From Ilumatobacteraceae bacterium (GTDB taxonomy: Bacteria; Actinomycetota; Acidimicrobiia; Acidimicrobiales; Ilumatobacteraceae): a DNA stretch of 64,000 bases. The notes beneath the pieces were generated by a model, which ran no database searches, was not told the origin of the DNA, and worked only from the letters and a program-made list of their open reading frames with translations. The position numbers and the translations under genes are program-made. The stretch is from contig JAWPMO010000001.1 of assembly GCA_033344875.1 (NCBI GenBank), positions 4,904,627-4,968,626 of the forward strand, in the 5' to 3' direction. Below, in pieces: positions 1 to 8,567 of the stretch (positions within the stretch are counted from its first letter, which is position 1; the number at the start of each line of letters is the position of its first letter).

Positions 1-209
1 ACGCAGTCGACGACGTCGGCGACGCCCGTGCATTGCACGATCAGGCCGGGGCGCCGGTCGAACATGCCGTTCTGGACGACACGCGTCTCGTCGTAGGTGC
101 TGTCGTCGGGTGTGACCACGTCGCCGTGGAAGATCTCCCGGATCTCGGCGATCGTTTCGTCGCTCAACTCGTGGCGAGTACCGTCGAGGGTGGTGATTTC
201 GGTTGACAT
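1..209 (-). CDS. FAD-linked oxidase, N-terminal part (runs off window)
   Basis: The minus strand from 209 encodes at least 69 residues and continues beyond base 1. After a short charged leader the protein reads RVVQNGMFDRRPGLIVQC followed by GVADVV, which matches the start of the FAD-binding domain of the FAD/FMN-containing dehydrogenase family (PCMH type, berberine-bridge-like oxidases), where the motif precedes the first nucleotide-binding strand. The ATG at 209 follows a good Shine-Dalgarno, AAAGGAGC, 5 nt upstream. The flavin attachment region and catalytic domain lie outside the window, so the substrate cannot be told. Confidence 0.75.
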   Translation of the reverse strand, partial: MSTEITTLDGTRHELSDETIAEIREIFHGDVVTPDDSTYDETRVVQNGMFDRRPGLIVQCTGVADVVDC

Positions 210-403
210 AGGGGCTCCTTTCGTCTCCGGCACCCGGAAGCGAAGGTTGGCCCTGCGAGCACCGGCTCGCTTGTCATCGATCACTCCCACCGTTACCAGG
301 TGTCGTACCGAGATGCAACGACGGCGACGCAACCAGCGTTCGGAGGTTTCGCCCGACGTGTCGGCTGGTGTTCCTGCCCGTTTCGTCGTCTCTCGGCGCG
401 GTG
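210..403. other. Intergenic, promoter side of the FAD oxidase
   Basis: This short non-coding gap holds the ribosome binding site of the oxidase and the end of the minus-strand TPR gene upstream of it. I see no strong hairpin or small gene in it. Confidence 0.4.
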
Positions 404-2536
404 TCAGTGTTGCTCCATGATCCCGGTCGTGTTCCACCGGACCGCGACCAAGGGATCTGGCCGGTAGCAGCAGTACGTCCCCGTGGAGACGCAACGGTCG
501 AGGTGAGCAGCAACCGCCGGGTGTTGCTCGTGGAGACGTGCGATCGCGTAGCGGACGGAACGCGTGACACTGCTGCGGGCCCGTTCGGCGCTGCCGCCCA
601 CCGCTCGTCGTCGTCCTCCGAGGCCGACGGCACGGCGGAGCTCGGCGACGAGGAACTCCCGGTCGCGCTGGGCGAGTTCGACGCGTCCGACGTCGTTGAG
701 CCGGGACGCCTCGTCGATGTCGTCGTCGATCTCGGCGAGACGTCGCCGGTACGCCTCTCGGGCCTCGTCGTCGATGGTCGGCAGGGGACCGCCGGTGCCC
801 TCGATCGTCTCGAGCTCGTCGTCAGCGCGCGCTGCAGACGCACCGAGACCACTCTCGGACGCGACGAGGTCGAGAACATGATGCTCACGATCCGGTGAGT
901 CGAGGAGGCGTTCGATGTACCGCAAGCCCTTGAGGTCCCGCATCTCCACTTCTGCGTCACCGAACGCAACCACGCGCACGTCTCCGTCGACGCGGAAGAC
1001 ACCCTCGGACATCGCACGCTCCGGCTGCTCATCGCGGTGCCCGTCCGGCAGCTCGTCGAGCAGTCGTTGCGTCGTATCCGCACGTCGATGGGCCCCGAAC
1101 GAGTGAAACGCCGCGCGCGCGGTCGACCACTCGAGCCGCGCCGCCGCATCGTTGCCCGACCGGTGGCACACCGTTCCGAGGACCGTGCGTGCCGTGGCCG
1201 CCTCGTACGGCGCCCCGACCGCGACCCAGGCCTCGATCGCCGCCGTGCAGTGCGCCGCCGCGCCGTCCAAGTCGTCGCTGATGAGCGCAGCGCGCCCCTC
1301 GGCCAGATGCGCCGAGGCGTCGAGTACCCGCGTCGGAAACGCGTCCGCGATCGAGCGCAACCGTCGCGCTCCCCGGTCGGCGCTGTCGGCGTCGCCGGCG
1401 GCGACGGCGATCTCGACCTGGGCGTCGAGCAGCGGCGCCAGACGCAGATCACCGAAGGGCGGTCGCTCCTTCCATGGGAGATCGAAGGGACGCTCGATCG
1501 CATCGGCGATCAGCGATGCCGCCGTCGACGTCTCGCCGCGCTCGAGATGTACGAGTGCCAGGCCCGGTTGTGCGGACCATGCGTGGTCGTGGGCCTCGAG
1601 GAACGCTTCCTCGGCCGCGTCGAGGTCGCCCTTGCGGAGCCTGATCGTGCCCAGTTCGACCAGCGGCCAGCCGTACTCGCGGCGCATCCACGGGCGGAGT
1701 TCGGCACACGCAGCGAGGGCCTCGGCTTCGGCGGCGTCGCATGGCCCCGAGACGCGCAACAGCTCGGCGCGATGTACCCGGCAGCGGCCGTTGATGCCAC
1801 CGAAGGCCACGCCGTGTCGCCAGCGCTCCATCACCTCGGTCCACTCCGCGGCGCGTTCGTGGAGACTGAGGCCCTGCGCCGCACAGATCAGCTCGCAATA
1901 CATCATCCCGGTCGTCAGCGGGTCGACGTCGCCCGACATCAACAACGTCGCGATCTCGTCGAGCTGGGCGATGCCCCCGTCGACGTCGCCTGACAGGATC
2001 GTCACCCGCGCCGTCACCACCCGACCGATCACCACCGCCGGCTCCACAGCGAAACGCTCGCCGAGTTCGATCGCGGCCGCCGCCTCCACCCGTACCGCCT
2101 CCATGTCACCGCACATGAACCGCTCGTAGGCGCGAGTCATCGCGATCAGCGCCAGCGCCGGCGCCTCGTCATCGCCCGTCACGAGCCGCTCGGCGCGGCC
2201 CAGCCAACCCCGTACCGGTGCCATCAGCCCGGTGTCCATCATCAGGTACATCGCCACCATCGCCGCCGCCCGCGCCGCCGCGCGGACGTCACCCGCGTCG
2301 ACGCAGTGCGAATGCAGATCCTCCCAGGCGCCAACCGCCGCCTCGAATCCGCCGCTGCCGTACTCGGCCAGCGCCCGAAGCTCCAGCAGGTCGGTGACGG
2401 TCGACGGCTCGGGCTCGACGGCGGCGAGCGCCTCCAGGGCGTCGTCCCACTCGCCGCGTTCGACACAACGGCGCGCCTGATGCAGGGCCGCGTCGGTCAC
2501 CGCGAGTCTCCGTCCGCTTGCTGCGGGCGGGCGCAT
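404..2536 (-). CDS. TPR-repeat protein with regulator-type C-terminal module
   Basis: About 710 residues. Residues 10-480 are an alanine-rich series of helical pairs typical of TPR/MalT-like superhelices. The last 200 residues contain a segment (MRDLKGLRYIERLLD, then AYRRRLAEIDDDIDEA and SAERARSSVTRSVRYAIARL) that I recognise as the C-terminal module found at the end of many actinobacterial ATPase/LuxR-type and cyclase-linked regulators. No nucleotide-binding P-loop and no helix-turn-helix is visible, so this looks like the sensory half of such a regulator standing alone. I use the ATG at 2536, preceded by GGAAG at 9 nt; a GTG at 2593 would add 19 residues. Function is unknown; partner protein binding is inferred. 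Confidence 0.75.
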   Translation of the reverse strand: MRPPAASGRRLAVTDAALHQARRCVERGEWDDALEALAAVEPEPSTVTDLLELRALAEYGSGGFEAAVGAWEDLHSHCVDAGDVRAAARAAAMVAMYLMMDTGLMAPVRGWLGRAERLVTGDDEAPALALIAMTRAYERFMCGDMEAVRVEAAAAIELGERFAVEPAVVIGRVVTARVTILSGDVDGGIAQLDEIATLLMSGDVDPLTTGMMYCELICAAQGLSLHERAAEWTEVMERWRHGVAFGGINGRCRVHRAELLRVSGPCDAAEAEALAACAELRPWMRREYGWPLVELGTIRLRKGDLDAAEEAFLEAHDHAWSAQPGLALVHLERGETSTAASLIADAIERPFDLPWKERPPFGDLRLAPLLDAQVEIAVAAGDADSADRGARRLRSIADAFPTRVLDASAHLAEGRAALISDDLDGAAAHCTAAIEAWVAVGAPYEAATARTVLGTVCHRSGNDAAARLEWSTARAAFHSFGAHRRADTTQRLLDELPDGHRDEQPERAMSEGVFRVDGDVRVVAFGDAEVEMRDLKGLRYIERLLDSPDREHHVLDLVASESGLGASAARADDELETIEGTGGPLPTIDDEAREAYRRRLAEIDDDIDEASRLNDVGRVELAQRDREFLVAELRRAVGLGGRRRAVGGSAERARSSVTRSVRYAIARLHEQHPAVAAHLDRCVSTGTYCCYRPDPLVAVRWNTTGIMEQH

Positions 2537-2681
2537 TCTCGGCCACTTCCGCTCGTCCAAGTCATTTGTTCCATTGTGACAGCCCGTTCTCACGCCTTCA
2601 TGGGTGTCGGACGATCAACCGCCGAACAGCGGCGATCCCGACGACGACAGACCGCCGACAACACCACCGAGGTGACCGCAC

Positions 2682-3257
2682 ATGACACCGACCGAACAGC
2701 TCTCCCAGATCCTCCCGGCCCTGAACGACACCGTGGGCCAGATCCGAGCCGACCAGCTCGACAACCCGACACCGTGTGACGAGTTCACCGTCCACGACAT
2801 CCTTGATCACATGATGGTCCTGGGCGCGACCTTCACCTACCAGTACCACGGAGAGACTCCGCCCGAGATCACGCCACCCCCGGTCTACGGCCGCGTCCCC
2901 CTCGCCGAGTTCCGCGAGGTCATGGACGACCTCCTCGACGCCGTGACGGCCCCCGGCGCGCTCGACCGCACGATCGACTCCCCACTTGGGGAACTTCCCG
3001 GCGACACCTTCGCCAGGTTCCTCGCCTTCGACGGCCTCGTCCACGGCTGGGACATCGCCGTCTCCACAGGTACGAAGCTGGCGGTCAACGACGACGTCGT
3101 CGACGCGGTCGATTCGTTCGCCCGAACCGCACTCACCGACGACCTGCGCGACGGCGACACCTTCAAGCGACCTGCCGAACCGCTCGCACTGTCGTCCAAC
3201 CTCGACGACCTCGCAGCGTTCAGCGGCCGAACCGTCAAGACCCACGCGATGACCTGA
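2682..3257 (+). CDS. TIGR03086 family protein (DinB/maleylpyruvate isomerase-like)
   Basis: 191 residues, the usual size of the family. The N-terminal part carries TPCDEFTVHDILDHMM and the middle carries FDGLVHGWDIA; these are the histidine-containing segments that form the metal site of the DinB/MDMPI four-helix bundle. Members are assumed to be metal- and thiol-dependent enzymes, but most, including this type, have no proven substrate. Start at ATG 2682 with GAGGTGA 6 nt upstream. It lies 46 bp before a cupin gene on the same strand and probably shares its transcript. Confidence 0.8.
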   Translation: MTPTEQLSQILPALNDTVGQIRADQLDNPTPCDEFTVHDILDHMMVLGATFTYQYHGETPPEITPPPVYGRVPLAEFREVMDDLLDAVTAPGALDRTIDSPLGELPGDTFARFLAFDGLVHGWDIAVSTGTKLAVNDDVVDAVDSFARTALTDDLRDGDTFKRPAEPLALSSNLDDLAAFSGRTVKTHAMT

Positions 3258-3303
3258 CCCAGATTCTCCACACATCCCCAACACGAACCAACGAAAGGAA
3301 CCC

Positions 3304-3687
3304 ATGCATCTCGCAACCCACGACATCCCCGTCAAGGTCCACACCGACGGCGCCACCGCCCGCCAACAGCGCGACTTCGGCGACGTCGCCGGCCGACTCG
3401 GCGCCGAACACTTCGCCATGCAGGCCGGCACCGACCTCGCCCCACTCCTGAAAGGGCTCGAAGGCGACACATGCCAATCCGCGCACTGGGGCTACATCAT
3501 CAGCGGACGCGTCGTGATCGACTACGCCGACGGCACCAGCGAGACCTGCGTAGGCGGCGACATCGTCCACTGGCCCGCCGGACACAGCGTCCGAGTCGAC
3601 GAAGACGCTGAGCTCGTGCTCTTCAGCCCTCAAGCCGACCACACCCCGGTCCTCGACCACCTCGCCGAACAACTCAACACGAACTGA
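3304..3687 (+). CDS. Small cupin-domain protein
   Basis: 127 residues forming one cupin barrel. Motif 1 is seen as SAHWGYIISGRVVIDYADG and motif 2 as GGDIVHWPAGHSVRVDED. The metal-binding set is reduced: a histidine is present in SAHWGY and another in AGHSV, so metal binding is likely but not certain. The AAAGGA site sits 5 nt before the ATG. It follows the TIGR03086 gene by 46 bp, suggesting a two-gene operon. Such single-domain cupins are often annotated only as conserved hypothetical; substrate not known. Confidence 0.8.
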   Translation: MHLATHDIPVKVHTDGATARQQRDFGDVAGRLGAEHFAMQAGTDLAPLLKGLEGDTCQSAHWGYIISGRVVIDYADGTSETCVGGDIVHWPAGHSVRVDEDAELVLFSPQADHTPVLDHLAEQLNTN

Positions 3688-4284
3688 TCGGCCAACCGAC
3701 CGACCGTCCGCCGGCATCCGATGCAGGCGGGCGGTCTCGGCGCGTGAGGACCGACATGGGAGAGACGGCTCGGTTTCGACCACGCGGTGCCCACGCATGG
3801 CGGCCGGGCGAGACGGCTGTCCGCATGTTGGCTGCCGTGCCCCCAACCCTGAGGAGCACGCTGACGCGTTCCATTCGTCGCTGTCGGCGACGCGCCGACG
3901 ATCGTGGTGTGGTCGCCGACCGAGAGTCAGGCCGTGCAGTTCGGCGTGAAGGCCGACCCCGGGCGAGGCCTCGAGATCGCCCGCGGCATCGGCTCGGTGG
4001 CCGAGGAGACCTCGAACTCGGTAGCCCGGCCGCCCGACGCACACGCGATGGCTGTAACACCTTCGTGTGCTAACGAATCAACCTCCGATGTGACACACAC
4101 ATCGCAAATCGCCCCATCGCCTTGGAACCAGGCTCGCCGAACCCGGTCGGCACCGACCGGGTTCGGCGAGATCCGCATCAGCGTGCGGCCGAGGCCGCTG
4201 GGGACCCTGCCGCGGGCGGTTGGGCGGTTGGGGGAGGTCACGCTCAACATGCACCGCCGCGGGGGTTTCCTTCCTACGGCGACG
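3688..4284. other. 597-bp non-coding stretch between convergent units
   Basis: No convincing gene. The frame around 3877-4050 reads like a fragment of a protein (for example VQFGVKADPGRGLEIARGIG), but it has no start, is cut by stops upstream, and could be a decayed C-terminus or chance. The segment near 4060-4110 is the most AT-rich of the gap. A perfect hairpin at 4133-4170 is listed separately. Confidence 0.4.
4133..4170. terminator. Perfect 18-bp hairpin, terminator-like
   Basis: Arms 4133-4150 (CTCGCCGAACCCGGTCGG) and 4153-4170 are exact reverse complements, separated by only CA, so the loop opens to about 4 nt. There is no T tract on either strand. It lies 115 bp beyond the end of the minus-strand membrane-protein pair and 445 bp beyond the cupin gene, so it could stop transcription from either side. 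Confidence 0.6.
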
Positions 4285-4620
4285 TTACACGTGCTCCATC
4301 GACGACTGCCCGCTGGTGAGACGCCGCCGGATGTACCACTCCCCGACCTTCGGCGACGCTAGCCCGAGGGCAGCGAGGACGACCCCGATCCCGAGTCGAA
4401 CCGGCACCGTCACGAAGAGCGAAGCGATGCCAGCCGTTGCGAAGAGACCTGCCCAGGCCAACGTGAGGAGCCGAGCCATGTCGTCGAAGACCTGCATCGA
4501 CCGGATCTCCGCCGGCGCGGTCCGCGACGCCGGACGGCGCACCCACGGCCGCCCGACCGCCACGCTTCCGAGCGACCACAGGGCCGCGGCGAAGTACAAC
4601 ATCGGGAACACAGGGCTCAT
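4285..4620 (-). CDS. Small membrane protein, three hydrophobic segments
   Basis: 111 residues with hydrophobic stretches at about 4-22, 48-67 and 74-90, and basic residues between them. No recognised family motif. Its ATG overlaps the stop of the upstream 206-residue membrane protein by four bases (ATGA at 4617-4620), so the two are translationally coupled and probably work together in the membrane. Function unknown. Confidence 0.65.
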   Translation of the reverse strand: MSPVFPMLYFAAALWSLGSVAVGRPWVRRPASRTAPAEIRSMQVFDDMARLLTLAWAGLFATAGIASLFVTVPVRLGIGVVLAALGLASPKVGEWYIRRRLTSGQSSMEHV

Positions 4621-5237
4621 GAGTGCTCACCGGCCCAAACGTGTCGCGACTCCGCAGCGTCGTCGAGTTCGATGACAGGTTCAGGGTCTCGCAGCACTGC
4701 CGCCAATGCAACACCCACCGCCAACATGCCGATCAGCTCCAGCCCAAGTTCGACGAGCACCAGCCCGAACGGCTCGTGCAACGCGTTGTAGGGCACCCAT
4801 GTCTCAAAGAACATGTACGCCAACGCCCACGCGCCCACGCCGAATGCGATGCCGCGCCCGAACCATCTCGACGGCAGGGAGGCTCGCACGTATTCGAAGG
4901 CTGCGGCCAGAGCGATACCCCAGAGCGTGAGCATGCCCATCACGGCAAGCAGCCGAGAACCTTCGACGACGTCGCCGTAGGGCGTGATCGTCGGGGGCGG
5001 ATCACCCTGCCAGAACTCGAGCACGCTGTCGGTCTGACCATTGCCAGCCTCGAACAGAAGCGACTCGACGGCTGGATTCCCGAACAACACGGTGAATGCA
5101 AGCATCTGCACGGCCGTCGCCACGACCCCCGCGATCAGCACTCGACGCCAACGGAAATGCCTCGGCGAATCTCCCGCTCGCTCGCCGGGCGGCGGGCCAC
5201 CGGGCGCGTGTGGGCGGTCATCGATCTGTGTAGTCAT
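4617..5237 (-). CDS. Membrane protein of unknown function, four TM segments
   Basis: 206 residues. A proline- and charge-rich cytoplasmic start of about 30 residues is followed by hydrophobic segments near 33-53, 95-116, 127-147 and 158-182. The loop between the first two, about 40 residues with GNGQTDSVLEFWQGDPPP, would face outside if the N-terminus is inside. The ATG at 5237 has a clear GGAGGG site 6 nt upstream. It is the first gene of a two-gene unit with the coupled 111-residue membrane protein. I do not recognise a family. Confidence 0.7.
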   Translation of the reverse strand: MTTQIDDRPHAPGGPPPGERAGDSPRHFRWRRVLIAGVVATAVQMLAFTVLFGNPAVESLLFEAGNGQTDSVLEFWQGDPPPTITPYGDVVEGSRLLAVMGMLTLWGIALAAAFEYVRASLPSRWFGRGIAFGVGAWALAYMFFETWVPYNALHEPFGLVLVELGLELIGMLAVGVALAAVLRDPEPVIELDDAAESRHVWAGEHS

Positions 5238-5700
5238 ATCGACCCTCCAGGTTGCTGTAGCGATACCCCTTTCCAGGCATGGTTGACGTGGGCCTACCCA
5301 CTCGAACCTGGGCCGAAACGACGTCGCCCACCCTCACCGCCTCTGCCAACACCTTCGAGGGCAGCCCCTTCTGAGGACGATCCGACCAAGCAACATGTAC
5401 CGCCAGACCAGTGACACCAATCGTCTGGCAGTCCCGCCCATGACGCTCGGCGGCGCACCTGACAGGGTTGTCATCTGTCGCCGGGCAGGTGACGCGTGCT
5501 GAACCATGCCGGCTGGTGCGCGCTCGGGCACTCGCGCCACGTCGTGCGGAGGAGGAACGGGTTGGACACGAGATGTGCTGATTGCCGATCTCCGCTCCCG
5601 GCTCTGGTCGGGGTCCGAGCTTCGTGCATGGCGACACGCGTCGAGCGCGAGCGCGAGGGCGAGATGGCCGACGGGGTCGGGAGCTGAGAGACTGGGACAC
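5238..5700. other. 463-bp divergent intergenic region
   Basis: This lies between the start of the membrane-protein pair (minus) and the start of the cation transporter (plus), so it must contain both promoters. Several frames are open, but none has a codon pattern or family motif that supports a gene. I see no strong inverted repeat. Confidence 0.35.
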
Positions 5701-6345
5701 GTGAGCCCCGGCTGCTGTGGAAGTGACGACGACACGCTCGTCGCGCTGCGAAACCGCCAGCGCACGTTGCTGTGGCTGGTCCTCGGGATCAACGCCGTCC
5801 TCTTCGTCGTCGAGTTCGGGGTCGGTTGGTGGGCGCGCTCGACGGCGCTGCTCGCCGATTCGCTCGACATGCTCGGCGACGCATTCGTCTATGCGTTCAG
5901 CTTGTGGGTGCTCCACCGCGGCACCCGCTGGCGTGCGCGGGCGGCGCTCTCCAAAGGTGTCGTGCAGCTGATCTTCGGGCTCGTCGTGCTGAGCCAGGCC
6001 GCGTGGCGAGCCGTCGAGGGCACACCGCCGGTCGCCGACGCGATGGCGCTCATGGGACTCGTCGCGCTCGCCGGCAACACGTGGTCGTTCGCGCTCTTGT
6101 GGCGGCACCGCTCGGACGACATCAACATGACCTCCACGTGGCTGTGCTCACGCAACGACCTGATCGCCAACGCCGCCGTGCTCGCTGCTGCGGTGGCGGT
6201 CTGGCGACTCGACAGCGTCTGGCCCGACGTGATCGTCGGCGTCGCGATCGCTGCCCTGTTCCTCCGCACTGCCGGCCAGGTGATTCGAGACGCTCGCGTC
6301 GAGTTGGCGAAGCCCGACCAGGACCTGCCGCAGGTTACGGCTTGA
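5701..6345 (+). CDS. Cation transporter, CDF-like, N-terminal Cys pair
   Basis: 214 residues if the GTG at 5701 is used; the longer open frame upstream lacks family similarity. The protein begins SPGCCGSDDD and has about five to six membrane helices. The segment LLADSLDMLGDAFVYAFSLWV carries the acidic residues of the second helix of cation diffusion facilitators, and SRNDLIANAAV corresponds to the HxxxD region of the fifth helix, here with asparagine/aspartate in place of histidine. It matches the shortened cation transporter subfamily that starts with CCG and lacks the cytoplasmic C-terminal domain. Heavy-metal efflux is the family expectation; the ion is unknown. Confidence 0.8.
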   Translation: MSPGCCGSDDDTLVALRNRQRTLLWLVLGINAVLFVVEFGVGWWARSTALLADSLDMLGDAFVYAFSLWVLHRGTRWRARAALSKGVVQLIFGLVVLSQAAWRAVEGTPPVADAMALMGLVALAGNTWSFALLWRHRSDDINMTSTWLCSRNDLIANAAVLAAAVAVWRLDSVWPDVIVGVAIAALFLRTAGQVIRDARVELAKPDQDLPQVTA

Positions 6346-6672
6346 CAGATCGCCGCCAGGCGCTCCAGGTCGGCCGTCCGCCGGCGAGACCTTCGCAGCG
6401 CCCGCAAAACGAAGACGGCCCCTGGGGCAACGACCGTCAGGGAGCGGCACATCGGTGTGCGCCTCGTGGCCCGGAAGGGTGCGATCGCCCAGCGGTCTCG
6501 GCGGGGATTGAGCTCGACATGCGCGGCCGGAACGGCCGGAGGGCTCGGACGGGGCCGACGAACACCCAGAGGGCGGCGTCGCCGGAGTCGCTCGACCGCT
6601 GACGAGGTGCGTTCGTCCCGGCAGCGCGACCCGTTGTCGTAGTCTCTCGTGTCGCGAGTGTGAGGGGGCGTC
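6346..6672. other. 327-bp intergenic region
   Basis: Lies between the transporter and the GNAT gene on the same strand. A TAGTCT box near 6642-6647 followed some 25 nt later by the GAGGGGG ribosome site could be the promoter of the GNAT gene. No gene or strong hairpin seen. Confidence 0.35.
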
Positions 6673-7437
6673 GTGGAACGGGACCAGCGGGCAGATCTGG
6701 AGACGAACTGGGCGGCATGGCTGAGTTTCATGACCGACCAAGTCCCGGCAGGCGAAACGCACACCGTCGGGTCGATCCGCTGCTGCTCCGTCGGCGTCCC
6801 CATTCCGCTGTTCAACCAGGCGTTCGTGTTCGAAGAGCCTTCGGTCGACGATCTGCAGTCTGCGGTGGGTTGGTTGTCGCAGCGAGAGGTTCCGTTCTGG
6901 GTGACTGCACCCGAATCGGTGGCGAACGCGATCGGCGAGATCGCCGTGACCCCGGGTCTGGTGTCGGAGGGAACGATGCCGGGGATGGCGTTGGCACCAC
7001 TCGGCGATGTGCCGGCGGGCGCCGTGGGCGCGGCCGACAGACAGCTCGTCACCGACCCTGCGCTGTTGTCCGATGTCGCCGTGGTGACAGCGGAGGCATT
7101 CGGCGCTCCGTTGGAGGCAGCGCAGATGCTCGCGCCGGCATCGATGCTGGATGACGAGCGCTGTTCCTGGTTCGTCACGCACGTCGACGGCGAGCCGGCG
7201 GCGTGCGGGCAACTGCTCCGCACCGACGACGTGGCGGGCGTCTACTCGATCGCGGTGCGCGAGCAGTTCCGGCGACGGGGGCTCGGAGCTGCGATCAGCT
7301 GGACCGTGCTCGCCGCCGGTCGCGACGCCGGTTGCTCGGTCGGGGTCCTCCAGGCCAGTCCGATGGGCGAGCCGGTCTACCGCCGGATGGGCTTCGAAAC
7401 CGTCACGCCGTACCACCTCCTCGTCCCGTCGGCCTGA
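6673..7437 (+). CDS. GNAT-family N-acetyltransferase
   Basis: 254 residues. The C-terminal 120 residues form the GNAT fold: GVYSIAVREQFRRRGLGAAIS is strand 4 with the acetyl-CoA pyrophosphate loop (Q/RxxGxG/A), followed by the helix ISWTVLAAGRDAGC and the closing MGEPVYRRMGFETV. The N-terminal half is a degenerate second GNAT-like unit, as in two-domain members. The GTG start at 6673 follows GAGGGGG by 3-4 nt. Acceptor substrate unknown. Gene stands alone and converges with the SRPBCC gene. Confidence 0.8.
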   Translation: MERDQRADLETNWAAWLSFMTDQVPAGETHTVGSIRCCSVGVPIPLFNQAFVFEEPSVDDLQSAVGWLSQREVPFWVTAPESVANAIGEIAVTPGLVSEGTMPGMALAPLGDVPAGAVGAADRQLVTDPALLSDVAVVTAEAFGAPLEAAQMLAPASMLDDERCSWFVTHVDGEPAACGQLLRTDDVAGVYSIAVREQFRRRGLGAAISWTVLAAGRDAGCSVGVLQASPMGEPVYRRMGFETVTPYHLLVPSA

Positions 7438-7604
7438 TCGGTCACAGACCGCGAGCGCAGAGGCTGCTCGCCCTGCGAGAGCGTCGCGTTCATCACCGAC
7501 TCGAAGTGCACCGGCACGCGTCCGGGGAACGGCGTGGGAGTGAGCGCGCGTCCGGTTCGGAACCCGTGACTGGCGTCGACCGGAGTGCGCTGGATCAGGC
7601 CTGG

Positions 7605-8111
7605 TCAGCCGAGGTCGACGAGGTGGGCGGCGAGCTTGTCGATGGCCATGTTCCAGCCCATCGCTCCGCCGGAGTCGGCGGGCACCCCGCGGTGGGTCAT
7701 CACCATCCTGGTCCGGCCGCCCACGTCTTCGAGCTCGACGATCACCTCGGTGACCTCCGGGTGGCCGTCGGGCATGCCCATCTCGGCGGGGGAGAGGACC
7801 TGGCCGGTCTCGTCGGCCATGCTCTCGGTGTAGGCGAGGCGATCGGTCGGGTCGACGACGCGGTACTCGCCCACGAACCACATCGTCATCGGACCGTTCG
7901 GCGTCTGCATCTCCATCGAGATCCGTCTCGACCCGCCGACGCGCACGTCCATCTCGGCGACCGGCACCGTGGCGCCCTGGGGGCCGTACCAGGCCCGGAA
8001 GTGCTCCGGCTCGGTCCACATGTCCCACACGGTGGCGACCGGAGCGTCGAACGTCCGCTCGATCACCACCGCATCGGCCGCGGCGTCGTCGGGGTTCTGG
8101 TGCTCGGTCAT
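7605..8111 (-). CDS. SRPBCC/AHSA1 domain protein
   Basis: 168 residues starting MTEHQNPDD at 8111. The core VIERTFDAPVATVWDMWTEP is the classical first strand and helix of the AHSA1 (activator of Hsp90 homologue, START-like) fold, and WNMAIDKLAAHLVDL is the long C-terminal helix that closes the hydrophobic cavity. Its start overlaps the stop of the upstream ArsR-type regulator by ATGA, a pairing common in actinobacteria and presumed to form one operon controlled by the regulator. The ligand is unknown. Confidence 0.88.
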   Translation of the reverse strand: MTEHQNPDDAAADAVVIERTFDAPVATVWDMWTEPEHFRAWYGPQGATVPVAEMDVRVGGSRRISMEMQTPNGPMTMWFVGEYRVVDPTDRLAYTESMADETGQVLSPAEMGMPDGHPEVTEVIVELEDVGGRTRMVMTHRGVPADSGGAMGWNMAIDKLAAHLVDLG

Positions 8112-8530
8112 ACGTCGTCCTTCTGGTCGGTGTTCGGGTGGTCGGTGTTCGGGTGGTCGATGTCGGGGTGGTCGGTGTTCGGGTGGTCGGTGGCGCGGCC
8201 GCGGTCGAGTTGGTGGAGGTAGGACTCGAGTTGGTCGAAGCGACCTTCCCAGATCGGTCGGTACCGTTCGGCCCAGCTCGCGATCTCGCGCAGCGGTGTG
8301 GCGTCGATCGCGCACGGCCGGTACTGGGCGCGCTGCCCCTGGGTGACGAGGCCGGCGTGCTCCAGCACCTTGATGTGGCGCGAGATCGCCGGCAGCGACA
8401 TCGAGAACGGCTCGGCGAGCTCGTTGACGGTGGCCCCGCCGTGAGCGAGCCGTTCGAGCATCGAGCGCCGGACCGGGTGGGCGAGCGCGGAGAACGTCAC
8501 GCTCAGTCGATCGTCGGTCGCGGTGGGCAT
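8108..8530 (-). CDS. ArsR-family transcriptional regulator with repeat tail
   Basis: 140 residues from the ATG at 8530. Residues 8-95 form the winged helix: SALAHPVRRSMLERLAHGG and the recognition segment SLPAISRHIKVLEHAGLV. No cysteine metal site is present, as in the ArsR proteins paired with AHSA1 genes. The last 25 residues are a tandem HPNTD-type pentapeptide repeat, encoded by a 15-bp DNA repeat, and are likely a disordered tail. Translation is coupled to the SRPBCC gene. A promoter with no room for a leader lies directly upstream, with an inverted repeat in its spacer, suggesting autoregulation. Confidence 0.88.
   Translation of the reverse strand: MPTATDDRLSVTFSALAHPVRRSMLERLAHGGATVNELAEPFSMSLPAISRHIKVLEHAGLVTQGQRAQYRPCAIDATPLREIASWAERYRPIWEGRFDQLESYLHQLDRGRATDHPNTDHPDIDHPNTDHPNTDQKDDV
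8124..8192 (-). repeat. 15-bp tandem repeat in the ArsR 3' end
   Basis: Four full 15-bp units (8124-8138, 8139-8153, 8154-8168, 8169-8183) plus a partial one. Units 1, 2 and 4 are identical (TGGTCGGTGTTCGGG); unit 3 has two changes. The repeat is in frame and encodes the HPNTD pentapeptides, so unit number could vary without breaking the gene. Confidence 0.85.
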
Positions 8531-8537
8531 GACCGCG

Positions 8538-8567
8538 ATACTAAACAACTCAGTTAATTAACGTCAA
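8538..8567 (-). promoter_or_regulatory. Leaderless promoter and putative operator of the ArsR gene
   Basis: Reading the minus strand, TTGACG (8562-8567) and TAGTAT (8538-8543) are spaced 18 bp, and only 7 bases separate the -10 box from the ATG at 8530, so the transcript would start at or next to the start codon. Between the boxes lies AACT-C-AGTT (8547-8555), a perfect short inverted repeat within an AT-rich patch, placed where a bound repressor would block RNA polymerase. Confidence 0.6.

Noticed and set aside
274..1503. Long minus-strand frame overlapping the TPR gene
   Set aside because: Arg/Ser/Pro/Thr-rich composition is typical of out-of-frame high-GC reading, while the overlapping frame at 404-2536 has a clear family module.
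3844..4074. Decayed gene in the gap after the cupin gene
   Set aside because: A short stretch looks protein-like, but there is no start, no identifiable family and an upstream stop; chance cannot be excluded, so it is only mentioned in the gap entry.
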